Source: Halobacillus shinanisalinarum
GTDB taxonomy: Bacteria > Bacillota > Bacilli > Bacillales > Halobacillaceae
DNA length: 64,000 nt
Direction of reading: 5' to 3'
NCBI RefSeq assembly: GCF_022919835.1
Contig: NZ_CP095074.1
Location: forward strand, 744,001-808,000
Shown here: one piece after another, positions 26,620-35,927 of the stretch
Layout of the letters: the number at the start of each line of letters is the position of its first letter
How positions within the stretch are numbered: position 1 is the first letter of the stretch
Position numbers and translations under genes: made by a program
The notes under the pieces: generated by a model
Told to the model about the DNA's origin: nothing
Databases searched by the model: none
What the model saw: the letters and a program-made list of their open reading frames with translations, nothing else

Positions 26620-26935
26620 ACAAGTTAATATTAGTAATAAATGATTCAAGTTCCTCTTGTGACTTTCGATCCTTACTAACAAAACGCCCAACTTCTTCCC
26701 CTTTATGAAAAGCTAATAAGCTTGGAATTCCAAAGACATCATGTTCAGCACATACGTGAATAAACTGATCACGGTCGACGTGAACAAAGGTCCAATCTCC
26801 AAATTTAGCTTCAATATCTGGGAGAACTGGTTCAATCACGCGACAATCTGGACACCAGTCTGCCGAAAATAATAGGATCGTCCGTTCATCATTAATTAGT
26901 TGTTTTAATTGGCCATCTGATTTTAATGTGATCAT
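26618..26935 (-). CDS. ytpP: Thioredoxin-like protein YtpP
   Basis: 105 residues, a complete thioredoxin fold with the redox motif WCPDC at residues 27-31 in place of WCGPC. The cis-proline region reads FGIPSLLAF. TTGGAGG precedes the ATG. It is probably a cytoplasmic thiol reductase or bacillithiol-linked enzyme; the exact partner is unknown. Confidence 0.9.
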   Translation of the reverse strand: MITLKSDGQLKQLINDERTILLFSADWCPDCRVIEPVLPDIEAKFGDWTFVHVDRDQFIHVCAEHDVFGIPSLLAFHKGEEVGRFVSKDRKSQEELESFITNINL

Positions 26936-26968
26936 TTATGCACCTCCAAAACTTATTTTAGCACACGT

Positions 26969-27985
26969 TTACTCATATTCAATTAACATGTCTCCAGGCT
27001 TAATTAGACCTCTCTTCCTAAGCCAGCGTGCGATTAAATAACTGATCAAGGCTGGAGCTATGATATGAAGAATAAGAATGATCCCAGCAACCTCCCATGT
27101 GAAGCCCATCGTATTAAAAGTCATGATTTGACCAACTAACCCACTCGTTCCCATCCCGGCACCTGAAGCATTGTTTTCGAGTTCAAGCCAAACCGTTGCG
27201 ATTGGTGCGAGCAAGGCCCCAGCCACTGTAGGAGGCACTAGAATAATAGGTTTTTTTACGATGTTCGCAACCTGCAACATTGATGTTCCGATGCCCTGCG
27301 CTAGAAAACCTCCCATGCCATTATCCCGATAACTAATCGTAGCGAAACCGATCATTTGAGCAGCACATCCAATCGTCGCAGCCCCCGCTGCTAACCCATC
27401 GATCGATAACATGAAGGCGATTGCCAAACTTGAAATCGGTGCAGTCAGAGCAAGCCCCATTAGTACAGCAACAATAATTCCCATAATAAAGGGCTGTTGT
27501 GTTGTTGCCCAATTAATAATCTCTCCAAATCCCGTCATAAACTGGTCGATAGGCGGACCGATGAACATCCCTGTAAAGAATCCAACTGTTAAGGTTAGAA
27601 ATGGCGTTAAAATAATGTCTAGTCTCGTTTCCTTACTAATTAATTTTCCGAATTCAGTAGCCAGCAACGCAGAAATGTAACTTCCCGCCGGACCACCGAG
27701 ATCTGCCCCGTAGGCTCCACTAAACAAAGCAGCAAAGATGACAAGGGGTGGTGCTTTCAAACCATAAGCAATGGCTACTCCAATCGCTCCTCCCCAAATC
27801 TTCGTATCCATAGCGAAATTCCCCAGCTCGATAAATTGAGTAAACCCAAGCTGGTCTCCTATTGTCTTTATAATTAATCCAATAATCAATGAGGAAAACA
27901 ATCCAAGTGCCATGTAACTTAATGCTGTAATTAGATAGGTTTGTACAGATATATGTACACCTTTTTTCTGTAAAAAATTTTTCAT
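26969..27985 (-). CDS. PTS EIIC-like membrane transporter
   Basis: 338 residues, almost entirely hydrophobic with about nine membrane helices, and rich in Gly/Ala/Pro motifs such as GLKAPPLVIFAAL, GPAGSYISALLATEFGKL and PPTVAGALLAPIATVW. It matches the PTS_EIIC_2-type family, which is annotated as a sugar permease but usually lacks neighbouring EIIA and EIIB genes, as here. The substrate is therefore unknown. AGGAAGGGAG precedes the ATG. It is divergent from the chemoreceptor gene. Confidence 0.82.
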   Translation of the reverse strand: MKNFLQKKGVHISVQTYLITALSYMALGLFSSLIIGLIIKTIGDQLGFTQFIELGNFAMDTKIWGGAIGVAIAYGLKAPPLVIFAALFSGAYGADLGGPAGSYISALLATEFGKLISKETRLDIILTPFLTLTVGFFTGMFIGPPIDQFMTGFGEIINWATTQQPFIMGIIVAVLMGLALTAPISSLAIAFMLSIDGLAAGAATIGCAAQMIGFATISYRDNGMGGFLAQGIGTSMLQVANIVKKPIILVPPTVAGALLAPIATVWLELENNASGAGMGTSGLVGQIMTFNTMGFTWEVAGIILILHIIAPALISYLIARWLRKRGLIKPGDMLIEYE

Positions 27986-28029
27986 GATTTCTCCCTTCCT
28001 GAGACGAATCTATTTTACAGTAAAAATAA

Positions 28030-28059
28030 TTATGTGTAAATACACTTATATACACATAA
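28030..28059. promoter_or_regulatory. Inverted repeat between the divergent transporter and chemoreceptor genes
   Basis: TTATGTGTA (28030-28038) and TACACATAA (28051-28059) are exact reverse complements with a 12-base spacer. This is a reasonable operator candidate for one or both divergent genes. Confidence 0.4.
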
Positions 28060-28179
28060 GTCACCTCGCTGTAAAAAGGACTATTTTTCATAGCATGTGA
28101 CAATATTCCTGATTATTTCGTTCTATTAGTTAAGATTGTATAGAAATTTCCGATAAACAAAAAGAGGGAGGGAATCTTT

Positions 28180-30351
28180 ATGAAATCATTGAGAAGTCGG
28201 GTACGATTAATGGTCGTATTAGCTTTGATCAGCTTACTTGTTCTCATCGGTTTTTCTACATATTTCTTTAATAAACAAACAGAGATGGCTGAAGAAAGCA
28301 GAAAAATTCAAGGAGCACTTATAGCAAGTGAAGAAATCAAATATTTAATGACAGTTGCTGCACAGAACCAGCAAACCTTCTTTGCAAATCCTAGTGATGA
28401 AACAGGTGAAGTCATTGCTAAATCTATTGCAAATGTAAAAGAAACAGCACGTACATATGCGAATGCCTACGTATCATACGATGGCGTTTCCAGAGAATTT
28501 ACGGCAATTGCAGACCAGGCCAATAATTATGAGGAAGAAGTTGAAAAACTAATCAATGCATTCCGTTTGCTGGGATTTTCTGAATCAGAAGGGATGTATA
28601 AGTTCATTAATGAATCTTATCAATCCTTTGTTGATCTGGTAGAATCAACGAACAGATCAGAATTAGAAACAGCCTTACTACAAATGAGGCTTCAAGAACA
28701 AGCATTTCTTAATGACCCAACGAAAGAAAGCTTATCAAGTTTCAAAGAAAGTTTAGGGACTTTTGAAGAGACTGCCGCGTCCTTAAATTTACCTGAAGAG
28801 CAAGCATCTACCGTAGATCGAACCCTATTAAAATATGAACAATCTTTAAATACGGTAAATAGTACATTAACTCAAGCTGCCGCCACTCGTTCGTCCTTTG
28901 AGGAAATTGCTGCTGAGGTATCTAGCCATGTTAACCAAGTCATTGCCTTAGCAGAAGGTATTAATGGAGAAATTTTGACGAAACAGAATTCAATGAAGAA
29001 TTTTATTATGACCCTATTGTTTATTATCGGTGGAGTAGCTTTATTGATTACTCTAGTTACAGGCTACTTCTTAGTTCGCTCTATTACAAAATCGATGACA
29101 ACTCTTAAAGAAAGTGCAACGATTATTGGTGACGGGGATCTCTCCCATCGAATAAATCTGAATTCTAGGGATGAAATGGCTGAGCTTGGTCATCAATTTA
29201 ATGTAATGACAGAAAAAATGGAACGTTCTGTCCATAAAGTTCTCGAAGCATCTGGTATTTTAAATGACTCTTCAGACCACTTAACTTCAGTATCTGATCA
29301 AACGGCGACGCAAGCCCATGAAGTCAATGCCGCGATTAATCAGGTTGCTGTAGGGTCACAAGACCAGGCTCAAAAAATCGAAGAAACGACGAGACTCATC
29401 GAACATGTAACTGAAGCTATTGTAAACACCAAACAGGCAACTGGAGATATTAATGATCGATTAAATGAAGCTGACCAGGTCGGTACTGAGGGGTTAAAAA
29501 CCATAGATCAGCTTGAACAAACCTCTAATTCATTTATTGAACTCGCTTCACATATGTCTAGTGAGGTACAATCAGCCTCCAAACAGTCACAAGAAGTTAA
29601 TAAAATTGTTGCTACCATCGAAGACATTGCGGACAGCACTGATTTGTTAGCACTCAATGCGGCAATCGAATCCGCTCGGGCTGGTGAAGCGGGAAGAGGA
29701 TTTGCTGTTGTTGCAGATGAAGTGAGAAAGCTATCAGAACGGTCTAAACAAGAAGCTGGAAGAATTCACGAGCTTGTCCTGAATATGTCCAAGCAAATGT
29801 CTACACTTTCTACGGATGCTGAGCAATTTAATGACTATCAATCTTCACAAGACAAAGCCGTTGTTCAAACCAAAGAAGCTTTCCATCGCATTTCCACACA
29901 CGTACAAGATATGAACCATCAAATCAGCCAAGTTAAACAAGCCGTAAATAGTGTTGACAACGTAAACGAGGATGTAAAACAAAAACTTCAAGATATTAGT
30001 ATTATTTCCGAAGAAGCTGTCGCAACAGCTGAAGAAGTGGCTGCTTCAAGTGAAAACCAACTGCATTCTATCGGCCAGGTTCACAAGGCAGCTACTGATT
30101 TACAAGCCCTCTCACAGGAGTTGTCTTCGGAAGTAAGTCAATTTACGATAAATGAGAATTGGGATGTAATAAACAATGGTGAAGAGATTAAGCTTGACGA
30201 ATTAACAGGTGAAGAAGTATTGGTTGAAGATATCAATAAAGATAATCCTTTTAAATATGACTATAAAGTAGATTCGGTAAGCTTCAAGGAAAACGATGAT
30301 ATAAAAGAGGAGGAAGAAACACCATACAATGGTGATAAAATGTCTTCATAA
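28180..30351 (+). CDS. Methyl-accepting chemotaxis protein
   Basis: 723 residues. Membrane helix 1 is at about 9-29, an all-helical extracellular sensor spans 30-270, helix 2 is at 274-297, then HAMP ([21 protein letters not shown]), and a cytoplasmic signalling coiled coil. The hairpin tip near 482-515 ([20 protein letters not shown] and VVADEVRKL) is intact and contacts CheA/CheW. The sensor looks like a long helical-bundle type rather than Cache. A 55-residue acidic C-terminal tail follows the methylation helices. AGAGGGAGGG precedes the ATG. The ligand is unknown. Confidence 0.94.
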   Translation: MKSLRSRVRLMVVLALISLLVLIGFSTYFFNKQTEMAEESRKIQGALIASEEIKYLMTVAAQNQQTFFANPSDETGEVIAKSIANVKETARTYANAYVSYDGVSREFTAIADQANNYEEEVEKLINAFRLLGFSESEGMYKFINESYQSFVDLVESTNRSELETALLQMRLQEQAFLNDPTKESLSSFKESLGTFEETAASLNLPEEQASTVDRTLLKYEQSLNTVNSTLTQAAATRSSFEEIAAEVSSHVNQVIALAEGINGEILTKQNSMKNFIMTLLFIIGGVALLITLVTGYFLVRSITKSMTTLKESATIIGDGDLSHRINLNSRDEMAELGHQFNVMTEKMERSVHKVLEASGILNDSSDHLTSVSDQTATQAHEVNAAINQVAVGSQDQAQKIEETTRLIEHVTEAIVNTKQATGDINDRLNEADQVGTEGLKTIDQLEQTSNSFIELASHMSSEVQSASKQSQEVNKIVATIEDIADSTDLLALNAAIESARAGEAGRGFAVVADEVRKLSERSKQEAGRIHELVLNMSKQMSTLSTDAEQFNDYQSSQDKAVVQTKEAFHRISTHVQDMNHQISQVKQAVNSVDNVNEDVKQKLQDISIISEEAVATAEEVAASSENQLHSIGQVHKAATDLQALSQELSSEVSQFTINENWDVINNGEEIKLDELTGEEVLVEDINKDNPFKYDYKVDSVSFKENDDIKEEEETPYNGDKMSS

Positions 30352-30352
30352 T

Positions 30353-30384
30353 AGAAAGCCCGCTCTGGAGAGCGGGCTTTCTTC
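30353..30384. terminator. Bidirectional terminator after the chemoreceptor
   Basis: AGAAAGCCCGCTCT and AGAGCGGGCTTTCT form a perfect hairpin with a short loop between convergent stop codons. Confidence 0.9.
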
Positions 30385-30385
30385 A

Positions 30386-30928
30386 TTATTCTCGGACTAT
30401 CTTACTTGAATATTGAACAGAATTTACAATGTCCATCATTTTTTCTGAGTCAGAGGCTAGTTCACCTTTTTCAGCATATGTTGTAATCTTTACTCCGCCC
30501 ACACTAACTTGAAGCTCATATTCGTTCGTATTATTCAAAGGCAACACACGCACATAGCTAAAACGGTTGCCATCCCTATAGGATTCTAGCAGCAAATGAT
30601 TTTCTTTTTTGGACGAGGCAACTTTATAATTTAAACGACTCGATTGCTTTTCCATTGAATTAAAGAAAAGAATGTACGTCTGGTTATCACTTTCAGTTAG
30701 GATCATATTACTATTTGTTTGCTCTTTAACTCCCATGGAAGCCGGCAAATATACTGATAATGCCTGTCCATCGAAATTTGGTTCAACATCGCTGTGTTTA
30801 AATGCTTGCTCTGAAGCTTCTTTTGTTTGAGAAATCGCTTGTTTCTCGGACAGCATTATACCACACCCGCTAGACACGCTTAGAAGCAGTGTTAAAACAA
30901 AGAAAAGCCTCCCCTTCCTTAAGTACAT
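30386..30928 (-). CDS. Lipoprotein of unknown function
   Basis: 180 residues. The N-terminus is a lipoprotein signal: basic MYLRKGR, hydrophobic core and lipobox SVSSGC with Cys22. The mature part is a soluble, beta-rich domain of about 155 residues with no motif I can name. GGGGGA precedes the ATG. It is convergent with the chemoreceptor gene. It would be anchored to the outer face of the membrane. Confidence 0.8.
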   Translation of the reverse strand: MYLRKGRLFFVLTLLLSVSSGCGIMLSEKQAISQTKEASEQAFKHSDVEPNFDGQALSVYLPASMGVKEQTNSNMILTESDNQTYILFFNSMEKQSSRLNYKVASSKKENHLLLESYRDGNRFSYVRVLPLNNTNEYELQVSVGGVKITTYAEKGELASDSEKMMDIVNSVQYSSKIVRE

Positions 30929-31085
30929 GTGTACATTTCCCCCAGTCTCTTTTTTATCTAATCACATAATACTATGCCATAGCATTTTAACAAGTATCAA
31001 TTTTATCCAATCAAGCCTGAATTCTGGACAGAGAACCTTATTTAGTAACATACTAGAAATAGATACCAAGATTAGGAGGGATTCC

Positions 31086-31526
31086 ATGGAATTAACTGTG
31101 TATTTAGCTGGACAAATTCATGACAATTGGCGTGATGAGATTAAAGAAAAAGCTAATGAAAAAAGCCTGCCTATTGACTTTGTTGGGCCACAGGAAAATC
31201 ATGCCCGGTCTGACAGTATAGGTGAAGACATTTTAGGTGAACAACCCGGGAAGCTTTACAGGGATGATGCTGCTTCAAGTGTAAATAACTTCAGAACAAA
31301 ACTTTTATTATCTAAGGCAGATGCTGTAATTGCCTTATTTGGTGAAGATTATAAACAGTGGAATACGGCAATGGATGCGAGTCTTGCCATACAATCAAAT
31401 AAACCATTAATCTTAATTAGACCAGCGTCCCTTATCCACCCATTGAAAGAGTTATCCAACCAGGCTACCATTACTGTGGAAACGGTTGAACAAGCTTTAA
31501 ACGTTCTATCCTACGTTTATGAATAA
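31086..31526 (+). CDS. ytoQ: YtoQ family protein
   Basis: 146 residues (B. subtilis YtoQ about 148). It has a nucleoside 2-deoxyribosyltransferase-like fold, with LTVYLAGQIHDNWRDEI at the start and DAVIALFGEDYKQWNTAMDA in the middle. No enzymatic activity is established for the family. The ATG at 31086 follows TTAGGAGGG; the open frame runs 53 codons further upstream without a ribosome binding site. Confidence 0.9.
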   Translation: MELTVYLAGQIHDNWRDEIKEKANEKSLPIDFVGPQENHARSDSIGEDILGEQPGKLYRDDAASSVNNFRTKLLLSKADAVIALFGEDYKQWNTAMDASLAIQSNKPLILIRPASLIHPLKELSNQATITVETVEQALNVLSYVYE

Positions 31527-31552
31527 TTGAATCCAACATCTCCTTAGAACAA

Positions 31553-31602
31553 GAAACGAAAGCACCCTCCATCAGACATTGACGGAAAGGTGCTTTCGTT
31601 TC
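31553..31602 (+). terminator. ytoQ terminator
   Basis: GAAACGAAAGCACC pairs with GGTGCTTTCGTTTC around a long loop. It works as a terminator structure on either strand. Confidence 0.75.
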
Positions 31603-31652
31603 CTATTCCCACAAATATATTATTGTGAACGCTAGACGTTAAGAAAGTATAA

Positions 31653-32210
31653 TTGTATCCAACGGACGCTTGTTTCTTTTCAGCATTAAAATACACTCCA
31701 GAAAAAGAAAGGAGGGCAAATTCAATCACTACTGCCTTAGAAAGTAATCTGCTAAAGTTAACCGAGTACACTACTGATCATGAACAGTCTATTTCAAGTT
31801 TCTATCTACCTGAGGAACAGCTGCAATTTACCCGTTACCCGATAGAGAAAATAACTGACCCAGCCCTTCCCGAAAGTACCCATCATATACTAATAGTAAA
31901 TGGAGATACACCAGTAGGCTATTTTGCGTTAGAAGACGGAGACAAGCTGGGCAAATATACGAACAACTCCAAAGCTAGATTGTTAACTTCTTTCTCAATA
32001 GATTCAAAAGATCAGGGTAAAGGTTATGCCAAACAGGGACTGAGTTTATTACCAACATTTATATTTAATAACCTTCCTTATATAAATGAAGTCGTATTAG
32101 GTGTGAATAAGAAGAACAAATCTGCTATAGGCCTATATAAGAAAACCGGTTTTATTGATAACAACGAGGTCATTGCGGTAAAAAAGGCCCTCAGCATATT
32201 TTACATTTAA
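31653..32210 (+). CDS. GNAT family acetyltransferase, start uncertain
   Basis: The coding frame gives about 160 residues of a GNAT N-acetyltransferase, with the acetyl-CoA site near SIDSKDQGKGYAKQGL and a family-typical end NKKNKSAIGLYKKTGF. The only upstream initiation codon in frame is TTG at 31653. The good AAAGGAGG box at about 31708 instead points to codon ATC at about 31723, where the protein would begin ITTALESNLLKLTEY. The true start may thus be non-standard or lost by mutation. The stop codon TAA (32208-32210) directly touches repeat copy 4, so the last residues may have been altered by the insertion. Confidence 0.7.
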   Translation: MYPTDACFFSALKYTPEKERRANSITTALESNLLKLTEYTTDHEQSISSFYLPEEQLQFTRYPIEKITDPALPESTHHILIVNGDTPVGYFALEDGDKLGKYTNNSKARLLTSFSIDSKDQGKGYAKQGLSLLPTFIFNNLPYINEVVLGVNKKNKSAIGLYKKTGFIDNNEVIAVKKALSIFYI

Positions 32211-32400
32211 GTGTGTTTCAAAAAGTTGGCGAATGAGAACGTCGACCCCGCATGAAAGGTCAGTAAAACCCCAAAAAGGGGACCGATTTCAAGAAACACA
32301 GACTAAGGTCGCCATGTCGTGTAGGCCTCAACTAACCATCAGTGAAAACCCCACTGATGGAAGTTTCTCCTTATCATCTGGTGACTTTTTGAACATCCTC
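32211..32400 (+). mobile_element. Miniature inverted-repeat element, copy 4 (190 bp, hybrid type)
   Basis: It has the same outer ends as copies 1-3 (GTGTGTTTCAAAAAGT ... TTTTTGAACATCCTC). Most of the interior is replaced by a different module with hairpins CCCC-AAAAA-GGGG (about 32265) and CCATCAGTG/CACTGATGG (about 32336-32360). TTAA flanks it on both sides (32207-32210, 32401-32404). The left one includes the stop codon of the acetyltransferase gene. Confidence 0.8.
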
Positions 32401-32527
32401 TTAAAGGTTTAATTCTACAGACTATTTTTCATACCCACAGCCCGCTATTCATATACCTCTTTTCATTTCGATTCATGAATAAACTGAGCAACAGATTTGA
32501 GCTGATTCAACCTGGTTCTTAATCATG

Positions 32528-33718
32528 TTAACCATGTTTCTTTACCAATCCAATCAAGTCTTTGTCTATCAATTCTTTTATTTGGCCCTCGTTTAAACCT
32601 ATTTGACGAAGTATCTCCAATGTATTTTCCCCTCGCTTCCCGCCAACAAATTTGTATTTCTGCTTATAAGCAGTTGACTTAATCGGAGAGGCAATCTGCC
32701 TTTGGGATGTTCCATCAGATTTAGGGACATCTACTATCATGTTTCTTGCTTTTACTTGTGGGTGTTCAACAGCTTCGGAAAATGTAAGTACAGGTTCTAC
32801 ACAAGCATCTACATCGTTAAAAATAGTGAACCATTCATCATATGTTTTTTCCAAAAACGCTTCTTTGACGGCTGCTTTAAACAGCCATTTGTCTTCAGGT
32901 TCTGTGCTTTCTGCTAGGCCGATCAGATGGGAAATATCCAATCCTTTGCACAATTTTTTTCTAAAAGGGGGTTCAAGGCTTCCCACTGAAAAATAGCGCC
33001 CATCTTTCGTTTCGTAGTAGTCATAGAAGGTACCACCATTCAGTTCTGTTCCCTCCGATCTTGGCTCAATCCCACATGCTAAATAGCCTGGACCAAACAA
33101 TGCATTTAATGAAAAAGATGAATCTGTCATGCTAAGGTCAATATATTGACCTTCTCCCGTGGACTCACGATGGATCACCGCTGTCAAGATAGCAATGACA
33201 CTATGTAAAGACCCACCTGCTATATCCGCAATCTGTATTCCCATCGGGGCAGGACGCTCGTTCTTGCGAGCAGAATATCCAGCTATCCCTGCTACTGAAA
33301 GATAATTATTATCGTGCCCTGGACGATCTCGATACGGACCTGTTTGACCGTAACCCGTGAGTGAACAGTAAATTAGCTTTGGATTCGCTTCTTTAAGCGT
33401 CTCATAGTCTAACCCAAGCCGTGCCATTACACCGGGACGAAACTGTTCCAAGACAACATCATAATCCTGAACCAACTGCTTAACTAACTCCACCGATTCT
33501 CTTTTTTTCAGATTCAGGCTAATAGATTTCTTTGAGCGATTCAAATGTTGATGTGTTGCTGAATCCTCACCATCTAATGGTTCAAGTTCTCTTATAAAAT
33601 CTGGTAAATCAGGTGACTCTACACGTAAGATCTCTGCCCCCAAATCAGCCAGCATCATGGTCGCATATGGTCCTGGTAATAATTTGGAAAAGTCTAGTAC
33701 TTTCATGGAATTTAACAA
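32528..33718 (-). CDS. CoA transferase, CaiB/BaiF family (class III)
   Basis: 396 residues. Class III transferases move CoA between carboxylic acids through an aspartyl anhydride; the aspartate lies in MGIQIADIAGGSLHS (about D165). The N-terminal MKVLDFSKLLPGPYATMMLADLGAEI is typical. The frame begins at TTG 33718, which has GAGGTGAG at proper distance; the ATG four codons later has none. It lies near an acyl-CoA ligase on the same strand, suggesting fatty or branched acid catabolism. The substrate cannot be told. Confidence 0.88.
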   Translation of the reverse strand: MLNSMKVLDFSKLLPGPYATMMLADLGAEILRVESPDLPDFIRELEPLDGEDSATHQHLNRSKKSISLNLKKRESVELVKQLVQDYDVVLEQFRPGVMARLGLDYETLKEANPKLIYCSLTGYGQTGPYRDRPGHDNNYLSVAGIAGYSARKNERPAPMGIQIADIAGGSLHSVIAILTAVIHRESTGEGQYIDLSMTDSSFSLNALFGPGYLACGIEPRSEGTELNGGTFYDYYETKDGRYFSVGSLEPPFRKKLCKGLDISHLIGLAESTEPEDKWLFKAAVKEAFLEKTYDEWFTIFNDVDACVEPVLTFSEAVEHPQVKARNMIVDVPKSDGTSQRQIASPIKSTAYKQKYKFVGGKRGENTLEILRQIGLNEGQIKELIDKDLIGLVKKHG

Positions 33719-33733
33719 TGTAATCTCACCTCT

Positions 33734-33943
33734 CTAGAAATCCTCCAAAACTTTTCCTTTGCATTCCTTTGAGCACGCCCATTTAAAATAGGAGCTATTT
33801 TCTAAACGAAATTGAATAACCAAATCAGCTTTACCATTAATTTCTGACCAATCAGGAAATAGATATTCTTCCTTAGTCGAAAATCCTTTAGAAAAAATTA
33901 AACTACCTGTACTCGGGTGAATATCGACAACAGGTAGTTTCAC
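33734..33943 (-). CDS. Small hypothetical protein
   Basis: 69 residues, starting with GTG and a weak ribosome binding site (AAAAGG directly adjacent). No signal or membrane helix; two cysteines near the end (WACSKECKGK). I do not recognise it. It lies on the coding strand between the acyl-CoA ligase and the CoA transferase and is followed 15 bases later by the latter, which is the main reason to keep it. Confidence 0.4.
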   Translation of the reverse strand: MKLPVVDIHPSTGSLIFSKGFSTKEEYLFPDWSEINGKADLVIQFRLENSSYFKWACSKECKGKVLEDF

Positions 33944-34010
33944 CTTTTGTTATTGTCTAAACATTTTTACACGTCTAGTTATGAATCCCCTTAGTTTTTT
34001 CTGAGATAGA

Positions 34011-35603
34011 TTAATTCACTTTCTTTGATCCTCCCCAATGCATTTCCCTTAGCCGATATTTTTGTAGTTTACCGGTTGCTGTTTTAGGTAAAGACTCCAC
34101 AAACTCAACTTCTCTAGGTGCTTTAAAGTGAGCCATTTCGGATCGGCAATAGCTAATGATCTCCTCTTCAGTTACATTCGCATTGGCTTGTAATACAATA
34201 GATGCCTTGGGAGTCTCTCCCCATTTATCATCAGGAATGGCAATAACAGCTGCTTCTAACACATCCGGGTGTTTATACAATACACCTTCGACCTCTGTAG
34301 AGGAAATATTTTCTCCTCCGGAAATGATCAAGTCCTTAGCACGGTCTCGTATTTCAATATATCCATCTGGATAAGTCACTGCCAAATCCCCAGTATAGAA
34401 CCACCCGTCTCTAATTGCCGCTTCAGTTTTCTCCGGATCCTTGTAATATCCGTCCATTACTACATTCCCGCGGGTAATGATTTCTCCTAGTTCTTCCCCG
34501 TCCCAAGCAACCTCTTTCCCATCAGGATGGACAACCTTTGTTTCCCCGTTAAATGCTAACTCAACCCCCTGCCTCGCCTTTATCGCTGCCTGTTCGTCTG
34601 CCGATTTTGAATCCAATTCTTTTTTCCACTCACAATAAAGAATGAATGGTGAAGTTTCCGTCAAACCATAAACATGGATCATATCCAGTCCAAGGGTTTC
34701 CTGTGCTTTTTGAATCAGAGCTGCCGCTGGAGGAGCTCCAGCCGTTGCCATGCGCGGTCGCGTCTTAATCTCAGTATTTTTTGCCTTAGAATCATTCACA
34801 AGCATATTAATCACAGTCGGAGCCCCACATAGCAGTGAGATCTTCTCCCTTTCAAACAAGCGGAGGGTCAATGAAGGATCAACCTTTCTCAAACATACAT
34901 GGGTGCCGCCAGCAGCCGTAATAGCCCAGACACCACCCCAGCCGTTGGCGTGAAACATCGGTAACGTATGAAGATAAACATCATCGTGGCTGACACCAAG
35001 GTGATACATGAAATTAGCTGAGTTAAGGTAATTACTGCGATGGTTTAACATCACACCTTTTGGTTTCGACGTTGTTCCACTAGTATAATTCAATGTTAAA
35101 AGCTGATTTTCATTTATTTCTATTTGGGGCGGTCCAGTATTTTCTGGAACATGTTGAAGAAATGCTTCATAATCCACCCCTTTCAAAGAAGTCTCCTCTC
35201 CCGCCACAGAAACAATAACGATCTGGTCAAGTGAAAGCTTATCCTCGATTTTCTCAATCACATCGCTAAATTCTTCATCGACAATTAACATTTTTGAGTC
35301 ACTATGATTGATGATGTACTCTAAATCTTCTGCTGATAACCGATAATTTAAAGGTACCATTGCAGCACCAAGTTGGCAGATCCCATAAAAACACTCCAGC
35401 ATATGATGAGTGTTAGGCAGCATAACTGCAACATGGTCGCCTGCTCGGATACCTTCAACGTGTAAAGCAACTGCAAGCTGGTCCGAACGTTCTCCAAATT
35501 CCTTATACGTAAACTGCTTTTCTCCATCGATAACTGCTGTCTTTTCAGGATAATATTTTACCGCCCTGCGCTTCCAATCCAGTGGGGTTAATGCAGAAAA
35601 CAT
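34011..35603 (-). CDS. Acyl-CoA synthetase (AMP-dependent fatty acid-CoA ligase)
   Basis: 530 residues, ANL superfamily. The phosphate loop is YTSGTTSKPKGV, the adenine motif is YGLTETSP, the hinge is GWFYTGDLAVTYPDGYIEIRDR, followed by the C-terminal ISGGENISSTEVE, and the catalytic lysine lies in PKTATGKLQKY. It activates a carboxylic acid to the acyl-CoA thioester; similar enzymes act on medium- or long-chain fatty acids. The ATG at 35603 follows GAGGAG; the open frame extends 25 codons more without support. It is likely in one unit with the CoA transferase. Confidence 0.9.
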   Translation of the reverse strand: MFSALTPLDWKRRAVKYYPEKTAVIDGEKQFTYKEFGERSDQLAVALHVEGIRAGDHVAVMLPNTHHMLECFYGICQLGAAMVPLNYRLSAEDLEYIINHSDSKMLIVDEEFSDVIEKIEDKLSLDQIVIVSVAGEETSLKGVDYEAFLQHVPENTGPPQIEINENQLLTLNYTSGTTSKPKGVMLNHRSNYLNSANFMYHLGVSHDDVYLHTLPMFHANGWGGVWAITAAGGTHVCLRKVDPSLTLRLFEREKISLLCGAPTVINMLVNDSKAKNTEIKTRPRMATAGAPPAAALIQKAQETLGLDMIHVYGLTETSPFILYCEWKKELDSKSADEQAAIKARQGVELAFNGETKVVHPDGKEVAWDGEELGEIITRGNVVMDGYYKDPEKTEAAIRDGWFYTGDLAVTYPDGYIEIRDRAKDLIISGGENISSTEVEGVLYKHPDVLEAAVIAIPDDKWGETPKASIVLQANANVTEEEIISYCRSEMAHFKAPREVEFVESLPKTATGKLQKYRLREMHWGGSKKVN

Positions 35604-35927
35604 GGTAATACAACTCCTCATTAAATATTTGTTTGAATATTTCGTTATTTTTTGATGCAAATTTGCACGTGTGGGCAAAGAATAATGCCCTATTAAAGTA
35701 AGACTCCGTCTTTCTAATTAACTTCTATTCAAGGGCTTACAATTCCTCCTGAAGGACTAGTGATCAAAATAAAGATAACGAAGAAAACAATGGAATTGAA
35801 AAAAGACGTATTCATTCAATCGTCCATTACAAAAAAGTAATAGGAAGTACTTCACGTTTTGTGCCAAACATGAGAATATAGCCGGTTAGTGTGCAACTAT
35901 ATATTAAGGCAACACTAAATTGATAAC
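35604..35927. other. Gene-free stretch upstream of the acyl-CoA ligase
   Basis: About 320 bases with no credible gene. It contains a perfect 12-bp palindrome TGCAAATTTGCA at 35656-35667, about 53 bases before the ligase start. That is where an operator would be expected; the regulator is not identified. Confidence 0.4.

Noticed and set aside
27720..28103. Open frame of 127 codons overlapping the PTS-like permease
   Set aside because: It is a shifted frame of the permease gene with stretches of the same DNA; no ribosome binding site and no recognisable protein.
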